A stretch of DNA of 64,000 nt from Polynucleobacter campilacus (GTDB taxonomy: Bacteria > Pseudomonadota > Gammaproteobacteria > Burkholderiales > Burkholderiaceae), in assembly GCF_002206625.1 (NCBI RefSeq), contig NZ_NGUP01000001.1:526821-590820 (forward strand). Direction: 5' to 3'. The stretch's first letter is position 1. Each line of letters starts with the position of its first letter. The position numbers were made by a program, and so were the translations under genes. The notes under the pieces were generated by a model, which saw only the letters and a program-made list of their open reading frames with translations, did not search any database and had not been told where the DNA came from. This document shows, piece after piece, positions 9,531 to 19,042 of this stretch.

Positions 9531-9978
9531 ATGAAAAACTCCAAACTGATTTTTTTGCGCTCTCGGATTTTTTTTCCCAGGCAGTGGACTCAACTACTTT
9601 TACTTGCAAGGCATCAAATCTTTTTGGGCTTGGGCGCAATTATTTGCTCTGATTGGCGGCATTGCTGGCTGGACCATCCTAAAAAACGCCAACTTTCATT
9701 CTGCACCTGGATGGATGCTGATCACCTTTGGATTTATTGCCATAGAAGCCAGCTGGTTAACAACGATTGCCTTTGGTCTTCGCCCTGATGAGAAATGGGA
9801 TGCGCAATTTAATCCCGGCATCGAAGAGCACCGTCGAACTCGCTCTGGCTGGCCAGTCATTCTGACGGTAATCTTCTCGCTTGTATTGGGTGCTGCAGTC
9901 ATGATGACTTTTTTGGCCATCTCTTTTGAGCAATTCTTCATCTCCCAACTTCACGAAGCCAAAAAGCTATCGCAATAA
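9531..9978 (+). pseudogene. TM2-type membrane protein, frameshifted near the N-terminus
   Basis: An ATG at 9531 opens a frame that begins MKNSKLIF but then diverges; the frame one base along carries the rest of the protein to 9978. If the T7 run at 9550-9556 had one T fewer, one continuous 148-residue protein would result, with ALGFFFPGSGLNYFYLQGIK followed by SFWAWAQLF and three further hydrophobic segments. The GLNYFYLxGxKSFWAW and GLRPDEKWDAQFNP motifs are typical of TM2-domain proteins found in Burkholderiales. As written, the longest intact frame starts only at a TTG at 9604 and lacks the first membrane segment. No function is known for this family. The gene converges on the acyl-CoA dehydrogenase. 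Confidence 0.7.
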
Positions 9979-9980
9979 CT

Positions 9981-11768
9981 TCAGAACTGCTCTACCTCTA
10001 AAGCATTTGTAGAGTGACCGCTTTCAATAATTGAAGTTGCTAGAGCGCTAGCTTGTGGTAATAAATTCTCGGCAAAGAAACGTGCCGTAGTGATCTTGGC
10101 ATGATAAAAAGCAGGATCGCTATCGCGTAAACGCTCGGCAGCTAAGAGGCTGCGAGCCATTTGCCAAGCACCCAACACTAAACCGGATAGTCTCAAATAC
10201 GCAAAACTACCGGCATACACTGCCTTGGTATCACTCTTTGCATTTGCCAAAATATAAGCAACAGTATCTTCAAATGCGGCGCGCCCTATCTTCAACTGCT
10301 TTAGTACTGCCTGAGCATCTGCTGAACTACTCGCTAGTAACTCTTTTTCTGTTTGTGCAATTTTTTGTGAGAGTACTCTCGCAGTGGCGCCACCATCACG
10401 TACCGTTTTTCTCCCAAGCAAATCATTTGCTTGAATGGCTGTAGTACCTTCATAGATGGTCAAGATACGAGCATCACGATAGTGCTGAGCTGCACCTGTC
10501 TCTTCGATAAAGCCCATGCCACCATGCACTTGAATACCCAAGCTAGCGACCTCGATTGACATCTCCGTAGAGAAGCCCTTCACAATCGGTACCAAGAATT
10601 CATAAACAGCTTGACTGGCTTTACGCTGCCCCTCATCAGGCGCTGCATGCTGTGCGTCATTAGCAGCAGCAGCGTAATAAGCCAATGCGCGAGAAGCTTC
10701 AGTATAGGCGCGCATGGTCATGAGCATCCGCTTGACATCTGGTTGATGAATAATCGCCACAGGCCCAGCAGAGCCATCTAAATCTCGACTTTGCACACGA
10801 TCTTTAGCGTATTGCACTGCCTTTTGGTAAGCACGCTCTGCTACTGCAATGCCTTGCATACCCACCGCAAAGCGAGCAGCGTTCATCATCACGAACATGT
10901 ATTCAAGGCCGCGATTTTCTTCGCCAACCAGGTAGCCGATTGCACCACCGTGATCACCAAACTGCAGGACTGCAGTTGGGCTGGCCTTGATTCCTAATTT
11001 GTGCTCAATCGATACACAGTGAACATCGTTACGCTCGCCTAAGGAGCCGTCAGTATTCACTAAGAGCTTAGGAACTACAAATAATGAAATTCCTTTAACT
11101 CCCTCTGGGGCATCTGGCGTTCTTGCCAGTACCAAATGGACAATATTCTTGGCCATATCGTGCTCACCATAGGTGATATAGATCTTGGTACCAAATATTT
11201 TGTAGGTGCCATCACCTTCAGGTATCGCTTTAGAGCGGACCATGGATAAATCAGAACCTGCTTGTGGCTCAGTTAAGCACATGGAGCCAGTCCACTCACC
11301 CGAAATCATATTCGGGACATATTGCGCTTGAATCTCTGGGCTAGCCGCCGTTAATAAAGCCTCAATCGCACCATCGGTCAGCATGGGACATAAAGCAAAT
11401 GACAAGCTGGCTGAGTGAACCATTTCAAAACATGCAGCAGCAATTAACTTTGGCAAGGCTTGGCCACCAAACTCAACTGGATGCACTACGCCCTGCCAAC
11501 CAGCAGCAGCGAATTGTTCAAAGGCTTCTTTAAAACCAGGAGTGGTAGTAACTACACCATCTTTCCAGGAGCTTGGGTTTTGATCACCAGGCCAATTGAG
11601 GGGTGCAATAACGTCTTGAGTGAACTTTGCAGACTCTTCCAAAATTGCTGGAGCCAAATCGACATCAACCCCTGCTTGTGCATAAGAGGGATAAGCAACC
11701 ACATCGGCTAGCCCAGCTAACTCATTCATGACAAACAACATGTCTTTTACTGGGGCTACGTATGGCAT
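9981..11768 (-). CDS. Acyl-CoA dehydrogenase (long form, DmdC-like)
   Basis: A 595-residue flavoenzyme that oxidises an acyl-CoA to the 2-enoyl-CoA and passes electrons to ETF, whose genes lie next to it. Motifs in order are CLTEPQAGSDLSMVRSKA, the flavin-contacting KIFGTKIYITYGEHDM, QVHGGMGFIEETGAAQHYRD and RILTIYEGTTAIQANDL, in which the Glu of YEGT is the likely catalytic base. The extra 150-residue C-terminal domain distinguishes it from short-chain dehydrogenases and matches the group containing DmdC (3-methylmercaptopropionyl-CoA dehydrogenase). Substrate chain length cannot be decided from sequence. etfA starts 40 bp upstream in the same direction. Confidence 0.93.
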   Translation of the reverse strand: MPYVAPVKDMLFVMNELAGLADVVAYPSYAQAGVDVDLAPAILEESAKFTQDVIAPLNWPGDQNPSSWKDGVVTTTPGFKEAFEQFAAAGWQGVVHPVEFGGQALPKLIAAACFEMVHSASLSFALCPMLTDGAIEALLTAASPEIQAQYVPNMISGEWTGSMCLTEPQAGSDLSMVRSKAIPEGDGTYKIFGTKIYITYGEHDMAKNIVHLVLARTPDAPEGVKGISLFVVPKLLVNTDGSLGERNDVHCVSIEHKLGIKASPTAVLQFGDHGGAIGYLVGEENRGLEYMFVMMNAARFAVGMQGIAVAERAYQKAVQYAKDRVQSRDLDGSAGPVAIIHQPDVKRMLMTMRAYTEASRALAYYAAAANDAQHAAPDEGQRKASQAVYEFLVPIVKGFSTEMSIEVASLGIQVHGGMGFIEETGAAQHYRDARILTIYEGTTAIQANDLLGRKTVRDGGATARVLSQKIAQTEKELLASSSADAQAVLKQLKIGRAAFEDTVAYILANAKSDTKAVYAGSFAYLRLSGLVLGAWQMARSLLAAERLRDSDPAFYHAKITTARFFAENLLPQASALATSIIESGHSTNALEVEQF

Positions 11769-11808
11769 TGCTGCTCCTATTGAATTAAATCAAATAATGC
11801 AATCACAC

Positions 11809-12744
11809 TTAGCTCAGTGCTTTAGTTAATTCTGGCACTGCCGTATTGAGATCGGCAACTAAACCGTAATCAGCAACACCAAAGATAGGAGCTTCTGGAT
11901 CTTTGTTGATCGCAACAATCACCTTGGAGTCCTTCATGCCTGCTAAGTGCTGAATAGCTCCAGAAATACCAATCGCGATATAGAGCTCTGGAGCAACAAT
12001 CTTGCCGGTTTGGCCAACTTGATAATCATTAGGAACATAACCCGCATCCACTGCAGCACGCGAAGCGCCTAAAGCAGCGCCTAGCTTGTCAGCTAATGGG
12101 GCGATGAGCTCCTGGTACTTATCACCAGAACCTAAACCGCGACCACCAGAAACAATGATCTTGGCAGCAGTCAGCTCTGGACGATCAGACTTCGTTAGCT
12201 GACGGCCCACAAAGGATGATGAGGATTTACTTTCTATAGCAGCTTGTTTTTCAATCGCTGCCGAGCCACCAGTAGCAGCCACAGGATCAAAACCGGTAGT
12301 GCGAACTGTGATGACTTTAATTGGATCGCTAGTTTGTACAGTAGCAATCGCATTACCCGCATAAATTGGGCGCTCAAAAGTATCGCTACTCACAACCTTG
12401 GTGATATCAGATAGCTGGGCAACATCTAGCTTAGCCGCGACACGTGGCAACACATTCTTACCGTTAGCAGTTGCAGGAGCCAAAATATGACTGTAGTGAT
12501 TTGCAATCGACAGAATCTGTGCAGCCAAAGGCTCAGCCAATTGATCAGCTAGACTAGCAGCGTCGACCTGAATCACTTTACGGATGCCTACTATTTGAGA
12601 AGCAGCCTGTGCAACCGCATCAGACTGGTTACCTGCAACCAATACATCTACTTCAGGAGAGCATTGCAATGCAGCTGCTACAGTATTTAAGGTAGCTGCT
12701 TTTAAAGATTGATTATCGTGTTCAGCGATTACTAGAGTAGCCAT
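11809..12744 (-). CDS. etfA: Electron transfer flavoprotein alpha subunit
   Basis: A 311-residue FAD-binding subunit of ETF that takes electrons from acyl-CoA dehydrogenases. The C-terminal FAD domain is clear: [16 protein letters not shown], then [20 protein letters not shown], then [20 protein letters not shown] and a final [15 protein letters not shown]. The N-terminal half is a degenerate nucleotide-binding domain. It starts exactly one base after the etfB stop, so the two subunits are cotranscribed and probably translationally coupled. The acyl-CoA dehydrogenase follows downstream. Confidence 0.97.
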   Translation of the reverse strand: MATLVIAEHDNQSLKAATLNTVAAALQCSPEVDVLVAGNQSDAVAQAASQIVGIRKVIQVDAASLADQLAEPLAAQILSIANHYSHILAPATANGKNVLPRVAAKLDVAQLSDITKVVSSDTFERPIYAGNAIATVQTSDPIKVITVRTTGFDPVAATGGSAAIEKQAAIESKSSSSFVGRQLTKSDRPELTAAKIIVSGGRGLGSGDKYQELIAPLADKLGAALGASRAAVDAGYVPNDYQVGQTGKIVAPELYIAIGISGAIQHLAGMKDSKVIVAINKDPEAPIFGVADYGLVADLNTAVPELTKALS

Positions 12745-13494
12745 TTAAATCACCTTCGCTTCATTTTTGAGTTTTTCTACCAAGGCTGCTACATCAGCTA
12801 CCATGACACCAGCACTTCGTTTAGGTGGATCCTCAACCTTCAGGGTTTTAAGGCGCGGGACAATATCCACACCCAAATCCTCAGGCTTTACAACATCAAT
12901 GGTCTTTTTCTTGGCCTTCATGATATTAGGCAGAGTGACATAACGTGGCTCATTCAAACGCAAGTCAGTAGTAATCACTGCCGGCAAACTCAAGGCAATA
13001 GTTTCTAGACCACCATCGACTTCGCGCGTCACAGTTACCTTACCGTCGGCTACTACCACCTTGGATGCAAAAGTTGCTTGTGGGATATCCAATAGACTGG
13101 CCAGCATTTGACCTGTTTGATTACTGTCATCATCAATCGCTTGCTTGCCAAGGATGATGATTTGAGCAGATTCTTTTTCAGAGAGCGCTTTCAGAATCTT
13201 AGCAACTGCGAGTGGCTGCAAGTCAGCATCAGACTCCACTAAGATGGCGCGATCAGCGCCAATCGCCAAAGCAGTTCGCAATGTTTCCTGGCACTGCGTC
13301 ACACCTGCACTAACCACGACAACTTCAGTTGCAATGCCTGCTTCTTTTAAACGTACCGCCTCTTCAACAGCAATTTCATCAAAGGGGTTCATGCTCATTT
13401 TGACGTTGGCCAGATCTACACCAGAACCGTCAGACTTCACTCGAATTTTGACGTTGTAATCAACGACTCGTTTTATTGCCACTAAGATCTTCAT
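12745..13494 (-). CDS. etfB: Electron transfer flavoprotein beta subunit
   Basis: A 249-residue ETF beta subunit. It begins [20 protein letters not shown] and includes the AMP-binding segment [19 protein letters not shown] and the signature motif around [20 protein letters not shown] with [20 protein letters not shown], which is the docking loop for partner dehydrogenases. With etfA it forms the heterodimer that links acyl-CoA dehydrogenation to the quinone pool. The start codon is ATG with only a weak ribosome binding site. The AMP-dependent ligase gene lies 76 bp upstream on the same strand. Confidence 0.97.
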   Translation of the reverse strand: MKILVAIKRVVDYNVKIRVKSDGSGVDLANVKMSMNPFDEIAVEEAVRLKEAGIATEVVVVSAGVTQCQETLRTALAIGADRAILVESDADLQPLAVAKILKALSEKESAQIIILGKQAIDDDSNQTGQMLASLLDIPQATFASKVVVADGKVTVTREVDGGLETIALSLPAVITTDLRLNEPRYVTLPNIMKAKKKTIDVVKPEDLGVDIVPRLKTLKVEDPPKRSAGVMVADVAALVEKLKNEAKVI

Positions 13495-13570
13495 TTGGAA
13501 TTCTCAATATTGATAAAAATTTGCAAATATCTGCATAACTACTTATTTTATCCGCCCCAAGCCCGAAGAA

Positions 13571-15226
13571 CTAAACATCAATAGCGGTGGCAGAGCCAGC
13601 TTGCTTCCGCAGTTCAAATTTCTGGATTTTTCCGGTTGAGGTCTTAGGCAGCTCCCCAAATACAATCGCCTTGGGCACCTTAAATCCAGCTAAATGTTGC
13701 TTACAGTGGGCAATGATCTCCGCTGGACTTACCTGAACTCCAGACTTAATTTCTAGGAAAGCACAGGGGGTCTCGCCCCATTTTGGATCAGGTTTAGCAA
13801 CTACTGCAGCAGCAATCACTGCAGGATGGCGGTATAGAACATCTTCTACCTCAATAGAAGAAATATTTTCCCCGCCAGAGATGATGATGTCCTTGCTGCG
13901 GTCTTTAATCTTGACGTAACCATCTGGGTTCATGACTGCTAAGTCACCGGAATGAAACCAGCCGCCCTCAAATGCTTCTTGAGTGGCCTTCTGATTCTTC
14001 AGATAACCCCTCATGGTGATATTCCCTTTGAACATAATTTCACCCATCGTTTCACCATCAGCAGGGACGGGCTGCATGGTTTCTGGATTGAGCACATCAA
14101 TTGCTTGTTGCAGGTGATAGCGCATGCCTTGTCGCGCATTCAAGCGAGCGCGCTCGCCGATATCCAAATCATCCCACTCATCTTGTCTCACGCAAATTGC
14201 GGCCGGGCCATAAGTCTCAGTCAAACCATATACATGGGTTAAATCAAAGCCCAGCTTTTCCATCCCTTCAATGATCGAAGCTGGCGGCGCAGCCCCGGCG
14301 ATGAGTCCCTTGACACCTGAAGGCACGCCTACCTTGAGCTCGTCCGGAGCATTAACCAAAAGGTTATGAACAATCGGTGCAGCGCAGTAATGGGTGACTC
14401 CATGCTCCTTAATCGCAGCAAAAATATGGGGCGCATCCACACGCCGCATGCAAACATTAACGCCCGCACGCGCTGCAATAGTCCAAGGAAAGCACCAACC
14501 ATTGCAATGGAACATTGGCAGGGTCCACAAATACACCGGATGCCGATTGATATCCCAGTCCAAAATATTCGATACTGCATTCATTGCTGCGCCACGATGG
14601 TGGTAGACAACACCTTTAGGATTACCGGTGGTACCCGAGGTATAGTTCAAGCAAATAGCTTGCCACTCATCCGCAGGAACTTGCCAAGCGAACTTTGGGT
14701 CCCCTTGCGCTAATAATTGTTCGTAAGTGAGTTTTCCTAATTTCTCACCTGCTACATCGAATTCTTTTTCTTCGACATCGATGACCAAAATATCTCGGCC
14801 ACTTTCTTTTTGCGCGATCTCCAGTGCTTTTTTCATCACCGCTGAAAATTCTGGATCAACGATCACGACTTTGGCTTCGCCGTGATTGAGCATGAAAGCA
14901 ATTGATTCTGGATCCAAGCGAGTATTCAAAGCATTCAGCACAGCACCCGCCATCGGAATACCAAAGTGGGCCTCCACCATAGGAGGTGTATTCGGCAGCA
15001 TCACTGCAACCGTATCCCCCAAGCCAATACCATGCTTTTGCAAAGCACTGGCCAGACGACGGCAACGCTCATCCGTTTGCTGCCAAGTTTGCCGTAACTC
15101 CCCATGAATAATGGCAGTCTTATGAGGATAAATAGCTGCTGAACGCTCTAAAAATAGCAGTGGGGTAATTGGGGTAAAGTTCGCTGAATTACGATCCAAA
15201 CCTTGTTCATAAATATTTGCCATCAT
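13571..15226 (-). CDS. AMP-dependent acyl-CoA synthetase
   Basis: A 551-residue adenylate-forming enzyme that activates a carboxylic acid to its CoA thioester. Visible motifs are the P-loop-like LNYTSGTTGNPKGVVYHHRG (about residues 190-209), VYGLTETYGPA, GGWFHSGDLA, KDRSKDIIISGGENISS and, near the C-terminus, the catalytic Lys in KTSTGKIQK. This set fits medium/long-chain fatty-acid ligases and DmdB-type 3-methylmercaptopropionyl-CoA ligases; the substrate is unresolved. Adjacent Met codons at 15226 and 15223 are both possible starts. Together with the ETF subunits and dehydrogenase it could form an activation-oxidation module. Confidence 0.93.
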   Translation of the reverse strand: MMANIYEQGLDRNSANFTPITPLLFLERSAAIYPHKTAIIHGELRQTWQQTDERCRRLASALQKHGIGLGDTVAVMLPNTPPMVEAHFGIPMAGAVLNALNTRLDPESIAFMLNHGEAKVVIVDPEFSAVMKKALEIAQKESGRDILVIDVEEKEFDVAGEKLGKLTYEQLLAQGDPKFAWQVPADEWQAICLNYTSGTTGNPKGVVYHHRGAAMNAVSNILDWDINRHPVYLWTLPMFHCNGWCFPWTIAARAGVNVCMRRVDAPHIFAAIKEHGVTHYCAAPIVHNLLVNAPDELKVGVPSGVKGLIAGAAPPASIIEGMEKLGFDLTHVYGLTETYGPAAICVRQDEWDDLDIGERARLNARQGMRYHLQQAIDVLNPETMQPVPADGETMGEIMFKGNITMRGYLKNQKATQEAFEGGWFHSGDLAVMNPDGYVKIKDRSKDIIISGGENISSIEVEDVLYRHPAVIAAAVVAKPDPKWGETPCAFLEIKSGVQVSPAEIIAHCKQHLAGFKVPKAIVFGELPKTSTGKIQKFELRKQAGSATAIDV

Positions 15227-15262
15227 GTACTTTCAATAACGGTTTTATTCAATTAGAGCGAC

Positions 15263-16183
15263 TTAAATATCTGCTAAGGCCTTGACGTGAGCTACAACAC
15301 TGCGCCCTAAAGCAGAGAGGTTGTAACCCCCCTCTAAGCAGCTGACTATGCGACCTTGTGCATAATCTTTCGCAATTTCCTTGAGGCGCTGAGTGATCCA
15401 AACATAATCATCCTCCACCAAACCCATTTGACCTAAGTCATCCTCACGATGCGCATCAAATCCTGCAGAAATAATAATCAGCTCTGGCTCAAAGTTACGT
15501 AAAGCTGGCAGCCAGCGCTCTTGCACAATCGAGCGCACCACATCACCTCGAGTGGATGCAGGCAAAGGCACATTGACCATATTATCCGAGGCATCTAGTC
15601 CACTATATGGGTAGAAAGGATGCTGGAAAAAGCTACACATCATCACGCTGGGATCATTAAAGAATGCTGCCTCAGTACCATTGCCATGATGTACATCAAA
15701 ATCAATAATAGCGACACGCTTAATGCCATACGCTTCCTGAGCATAGCGGGCTGCAACTGCAACGTTATCGAATAAACAAAAACCCATAGAACGGGTTGGC
15801 TCGGCATGATGGCCAGGTGGCCTGACAGCACAAAATACGTTATCAACCTCACCCTTCATCACCGCATCAACACCCGCTATTGCAGCGCCTGCTGCACGCA
15901 ATGATGCCCTATAGGTATGAGGGTTCATAATGGTGTCACCATCTAGCATGAAGTAACCGCTCTCTGGAGCGCGGTCTCTAACAAATGCAACGTGGTCAGG
16001 GCTGTGCACTAATTCCAATTGATCTTCAGTTGCTAGGGGGGCGTCTAAATGATGAAGGAAGCGATCTACGCCACTGCGGATCAATTGATCATTGATCGCC
16101 TGAATTCGTTCAGGGCACTCTGGATGATGACTTCCCATCTCATGTTTCAGAAAGTCTGGATGAGTTATGTATCCTGTTGTCAT
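15263..16183 (-). CDS. Histone deacetylase family amidohydrolase
   Basis: A 306-residue arginase-fold zinc hydrolase of the class II histone deacetylase and acetylpolyamine amidohydrolase superfamily. The tandem-His motif RPPGHHAE is at about residues 120-127, the zinc ligands lie in AIIDFDVHHGNGTE, and the second Asp ligand is in IISAGFDAHREDDLGQM. A substrate-positioning Gly-rich EGGYNLSALG segment is near the C-terminus. In bacteria such proteins deacetylate small amines or proteins; the substrate is not known here. It sits 36 bp upstream of the acyl-CoA ligase, so the two may be cotranscribed, which would place a deacetylase with acyl-CoA enzymes. Confidence 0.92.
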   Translation of the reverse strand: MTTGYITHPDFLKHEMGSHHPECPERIQAINDQLIRSGVDRFLHHLDAPLATEDQLELVHSPDHVAFVRDRAPESGYFMLDGDTIMNPHTYRASLRAAGAAIAGVDAVMKGEVDNVFCAVRPPGHHAEPTRSMGFCLFDNVAVAARYAQEAYGIKRVAIIDFDVHHGNGTEAAFFNDPSVMMCSFFQHPFYPYSGLDASDNMVNVPLPASTRGDVVRSIVQERWLPALRNFEPELIIISAGFDAHREDDLGQMGLVEDDYVWITQRLKEIAKDYAQGRIVSCLEGGYNLSALGRSVVAHVKALADI

Positions 16184-16266
16184 TACTCTAAATCCTTCAT
16201 AGCAAAACTCTTATTTTTATAATCTTGGCAAACGTGTTTATTTCTCAACAATCCGTCCCATCGCGC

Positions 16267-17520
16267 ATGTATCTTCGCATCTCCTACTTAGTTCTAGTCT
16301 TACTTCTAGCTGCCTGCGCCAGCGCGCCAACGCCACCCACAAAGCCAGACCAACCCATCGTAAACCAAGCTGAAGATATCGCTATAGAAGCGCGAGTCAG
16401 TCAAAACCTCAATGAATTACTCAGCCAAGTTTCCCAAACCCAAGAAATCCCCCTGCAAAGCCTAGAATCTGGCTTTTTAGATGCTAAAACGATTCCTTCA
16501 ATACGCAAATTGGTATTACCCCCATCGGGCACTTTCAAGAAAAATTGGCTTGCCTACCGCAAGCGTTTTATTGAACCCATCCGACTAAAGGCTGGAAAAG
16601 CCTTTTGGGAAGAAAACCAAGCCTTTTTGAGCCAAGTTGAGCAGGATTCTGGGGTTCCCGTTGAGATCATTGTTGCCATTATTGGCATTGAGACCATCTA
16701 TGGACGCCAGACGGGTAATTTCCGAGTAAAAGATGTCTTATCTACCCTAGCCTTTAGCTACCCCGAGACGCCCAATAAACTTGCCCGTGAGCAACTATTT
16801 AAAGATCAGCTCAAAGAACTCATCCTCTTATGCTGGACTGAAGCTGGCGGCAAGTTGCCAGCCAAGAACAGCATACAAGGTGTCAATAGCCCTCGCTTTA
16901 ATGCTTGCTTAAACCAGAATAGCTCTTATGCAGGCGCAATTGGTTTACCGCAATTCATGCCTAGTAGCATTCGCAGCTTTGCAATGGATGGTGATGGCGA
17001 TGGAAGAATCGATTTAAAGCAAAGTCCAAAAGATGCCATAGCTAGTGTTGGTAACTTCATGAAAAAACATGGCTGGCAGCCTGGCATGCCCATTTCATTT
17101 CCTGTGCAAATTGATGGCATAACAGCCGCTAAAGAATTGGCCGATGGACAGCCGCAGCTAAAATACACTGTTCAAGAGCTCATTGAAAAAGGGATCTTAA
17201 CCAAACAACAAGGTGACCTGCAAAGTGGTGGCGTTGAGTCCAGCAGCAAAGCATTTATTGTGGATCTGCCCTACCCAGATAAAGATGGCTCAGACCAAGT
17301 CCAATACTTTGTAGGCTTGAATAACTTTTTGACGATCGTGCAATACAACCGAAGCTACTTCTATGCACAAAGTGTTGCCGAGTTTGCAGAAGCTTTGGGA
17401 TATAAGAATCAAAGCGTAGTGCCGGTAGAAAATACTGGTAAAGCAGGGGGCAGTAAGAGTGCCAGTGAAAAATCTAAGCAAAAGAAATCTAGCGCTAAGA
17501 AAAAGTCTAAAACGAATTAA
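16267..17520 (+). CDS. mltB: Membrane-bound lytic murein transglycosylase B
   Basis: A 417-residue lipoprotein that cleaves the MurNAc-GlcNAc bond of peptidoglycan with 1,6-anhydro product formation. I start at the ATG at 16267, where the signal MYLRISYLVLVLLLAACAS places a lipobox Cys at residue 17; a TTG at 16225 in the same frame would add 14 residues before it. The catalytic segment IIVAIIGIETIYGRQTGNF carries the essential Glu, and AIGLPQFMPSSIRSFAMDGD is the second family signature. The C-terminus ends in a Lys/Ser-rich tail (about 30 residues) absent from the E. coli enzyme. It is convergent with cysM, with 9 bp between stops. Confidence 0.93.
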   Translation: MYLRISYLVLVLLLAACASAPTPPTKPDQPIVNQAEDIAIEARVSQNLNELLSQVSQTQEIPLQSLESGFLDAKTIPSIRKLVLPPSGTFKKNWLAYRKRFIEPIRLKAGKAFWEENQAFLSQVEQDSGVPVEIIVAIIGIETIYGRQTGNFRVKDVLSTLAFSYPETPNKLAREQLFKDQLKELILLCWTEAGGKLPAKNSIQGVNSPRFNACLNQNSSYAGAIGLPQFMPSSIRSFAMDGDGDGRIDLKQSPKDAIASVGNFMKKHGWQPGMPISFPVQIDGITAAKELADGQPQLKYTVQELIEKGILTKQQGDLQSGGVESSSKAFIVDLPYPDKDGSDQVQYFVGLNNFLTIVQYNRSYFYAQSVAEFAEALGYKNQSVVPVENTGKAGGSKSASEKSKQKKSSAKKKSKTN

Positions 17521-17529
17521 GCTGGTGAG

Positions 17530-18441
17530 TTAGGCCGGAAACACCCCAGTAGATAAATAGCGGTCGCCGCGGTCACAAACGATAAAGACGATCGTGGCAT
17601 TTTCAACCTGACGTGCAATACGCAAGGCAACAACTAAGGCACCGCCAGCAGATATGCCGCAGAAGATACCTTCCTCTGCTGCCATGCGGCGCGCCATCTC
17701 CTCAGCATCTGCTTGTGTAATGTATTCAATACGATCGACTTTATCGCCTTGATAAATCTTCGGCAAATACTCTGGAGCCCATTTACGGATTCCCGGAATT
17801 TGTGAGCCCTGCTCAGGCTGCGCACCAATAATCTGAATCTCCGAATTCATGGACTTGAGATAGGTTGAGACACCAGTAATCGTTCCGGTAGTGCCCATTG
17901 CTGAAATAAAGTGGGTAATTTGCCCATCGGTATCTCGCCAAATCTCTGGCCCAGTAGTTTCAATATGTGCTCGTGGATTATCCGGATTTGCAAACTGATC
18001 CAGTAATCTACCGCGACCTTCTCGCTGTAGTTGGAGCGCATAGTCCCGTGCAAACTCCATGCCACCAGAAGCAGCAGTCAAAATGAGTTGAGCTCCATAG
18101 GCAGCCATACTTTGGCGGCGCTCAATACTTTGATTTTCTGGCATTACCAATACCATCTTGTAGCCCAACATAGCAGCCGTCATAGCCAATGCAATGCCAG
18201 TATTACCACTTGTTGCTTCAATGAGGGTATCGCCAGGTTTAATTTCTCCGCGCTCTTGTGCGCGCATGATCATCGACAGCGCAGGTCGGTCTTTCACCGA
18301 CCCGGCTGGATTATTGCCTTCTAGCTTACCTAAAATCACATTATTGCGGGTCGAGTTCTCGAGACCCGGAATCCGTTGCAATTGAACTATAGGTGTGTTG
18401 CCTACGGTTTGTGAAATTGTCAGGTAAGAAGGTTTACTCAT
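17530..18441 (-). CDS. cysM: Cysteine synthase B
   Basis: A 303-residue PLP enzyme that makes cysteine from O-acetylserine and sulfide or thiosulfate. The PLP lysine is K50 within NPAGSVKDRPALSM. Other signatures are EATSGNTGIALAM, the phosphate-binding SAMGTTGTITGVSTYLK loop and GIFCGISAGGALVVAL. Length and the AAYGAQLILT segment suit CysM better than CysK. The neighbours are not sulfur genes. No terminator is obvious in the 9 bp between this gene and mltB. Confidence 0.94.
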   Translation of the reverse strand: MSKPSYLTISQTVGNTPIVQLQRIPGLENSTRNNVILGKLEGNNPAGSVKDRPALSMIMRAQERGEIKPGDTLIEATSGNTGIALAMTAAMLGYKMVLVMPENQSIERRQSMAAYGAQLILTAASGGMEFARDYALQLQREGRGRLLDQFANPDNPRAHIETTGPEIWRDTDGQITHFISAMGTTGTITGVSTYLKSMNSEIQIIGAQPEQGSQIPGIRKWAPEYLPKIYQGDKVDRIEYITQADAEEMARRMAAEEGIFCGISAGGALVVALRIARQVENATIVFIVCDRGDRYLSTGVFPA

Positions 18442-18482
18442 AAAGCCATTTTAGCCGTAAGCAAACCTACACGCGAAAGGGC

Positions 18483-18911
18483 TTAATTTCTGCGACCTGC
18501 TCCCGAACGCTCCGGCTGATGGCGAATACCAGTTTGAGTACGAGAATTGCGTCTACTAGAGGCGCCGCCCTCTTTTTTAGTCCTGCCATTAGGTTCCCGA
18601 AAGGAACTGGGTGCCTCAATGGTGAGGCCGTTATCTACCATCTTTTCTACGGATTTCATGCCAATGCCTCGGACCCGTTTCTGTAAATCATTGGCATCTT
18701 GAAAATGACCGCCATCCAAGCGCTCGGCAATAATGGTTTTTGCCTTAGAAGGCCCAATCCCTTTAATACTCTCTAACTCAGATTGAGTAGCGGTATTGAC
18801 ATTGATGGGGGATGCTATAGCAACGCCAAGTGCAGAAACTGCCAGTGTTACAGCAAGCGCAGCAGATCTTACAAAACCAGTTACAACACCAATATTTAAG
18901 TTTCGACTCAT
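18483..18911 (-). CDS. ComEA-like helix-hairpin-helix DNA-binding protein
   Basis: A 142-residue exported protein with a signal peptide (residues about 10-34, ending ALGVAIASP) and a ComEA-type helix-hairpin-helix pair: INVNTATQSELESIKGIGPS and VRGIGMKSVEKM. ComEA proteins bind incoming DNA in the periplasm during natural transformation, but many short homologues have unknown roles. I chose the ATG at 18911 because GGAGA lies 6 nt upstream; a frame open to 18947 adds 12 residues with no such site. The C-terminal 40 residues are Arg/Ser/Gly-rich and probably disordered. A terminator for the upstream operon lies just before it. Confidence 0.85.
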   Translation of the reverse strand: MSRNLNIGVVTGFVRSAALAVTLAVSALGVAIASPINVNTATQSELESIKGIGPSKAKTIIAERLDGGHFQDANDLQKRVRGIGMKSVEKMVDNGLTIEAPSSFREPNGRTKKEGGASSRRNSRTQTGIRHQPERSGAGRRN

Positions 18912-18930
18912 ACATTCTCCAGTATTAAAT

Positions 18931-18961
18931 AAAAAATCCACGGACACAAAGTGCGCGTGGA
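18931..18961 (-). terminator. Intrinsic terminator ending the CHAT operon
   Basis: On the minus strand TCCACG pairs with CGTGGA (18956-18961 with 18937-18942), and inner bases CAC/GTG extend the helix across a small internal loop. It is followed at once by TTTTTTATTT. It lies downstream of the alpha/beta hydrolase gene and upstream of the ComEA-like gene, so it separates the CHAT cluster from comEA. Confidence 0.75.
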
Positions 18962-19042
18962 TCGTTTACAACGAATGGAAGTGGATACTGTTGACGAAAT
19001 TACGTGGGATACAAACTAATCAGCAAGCTCTGATAGGGCGCT

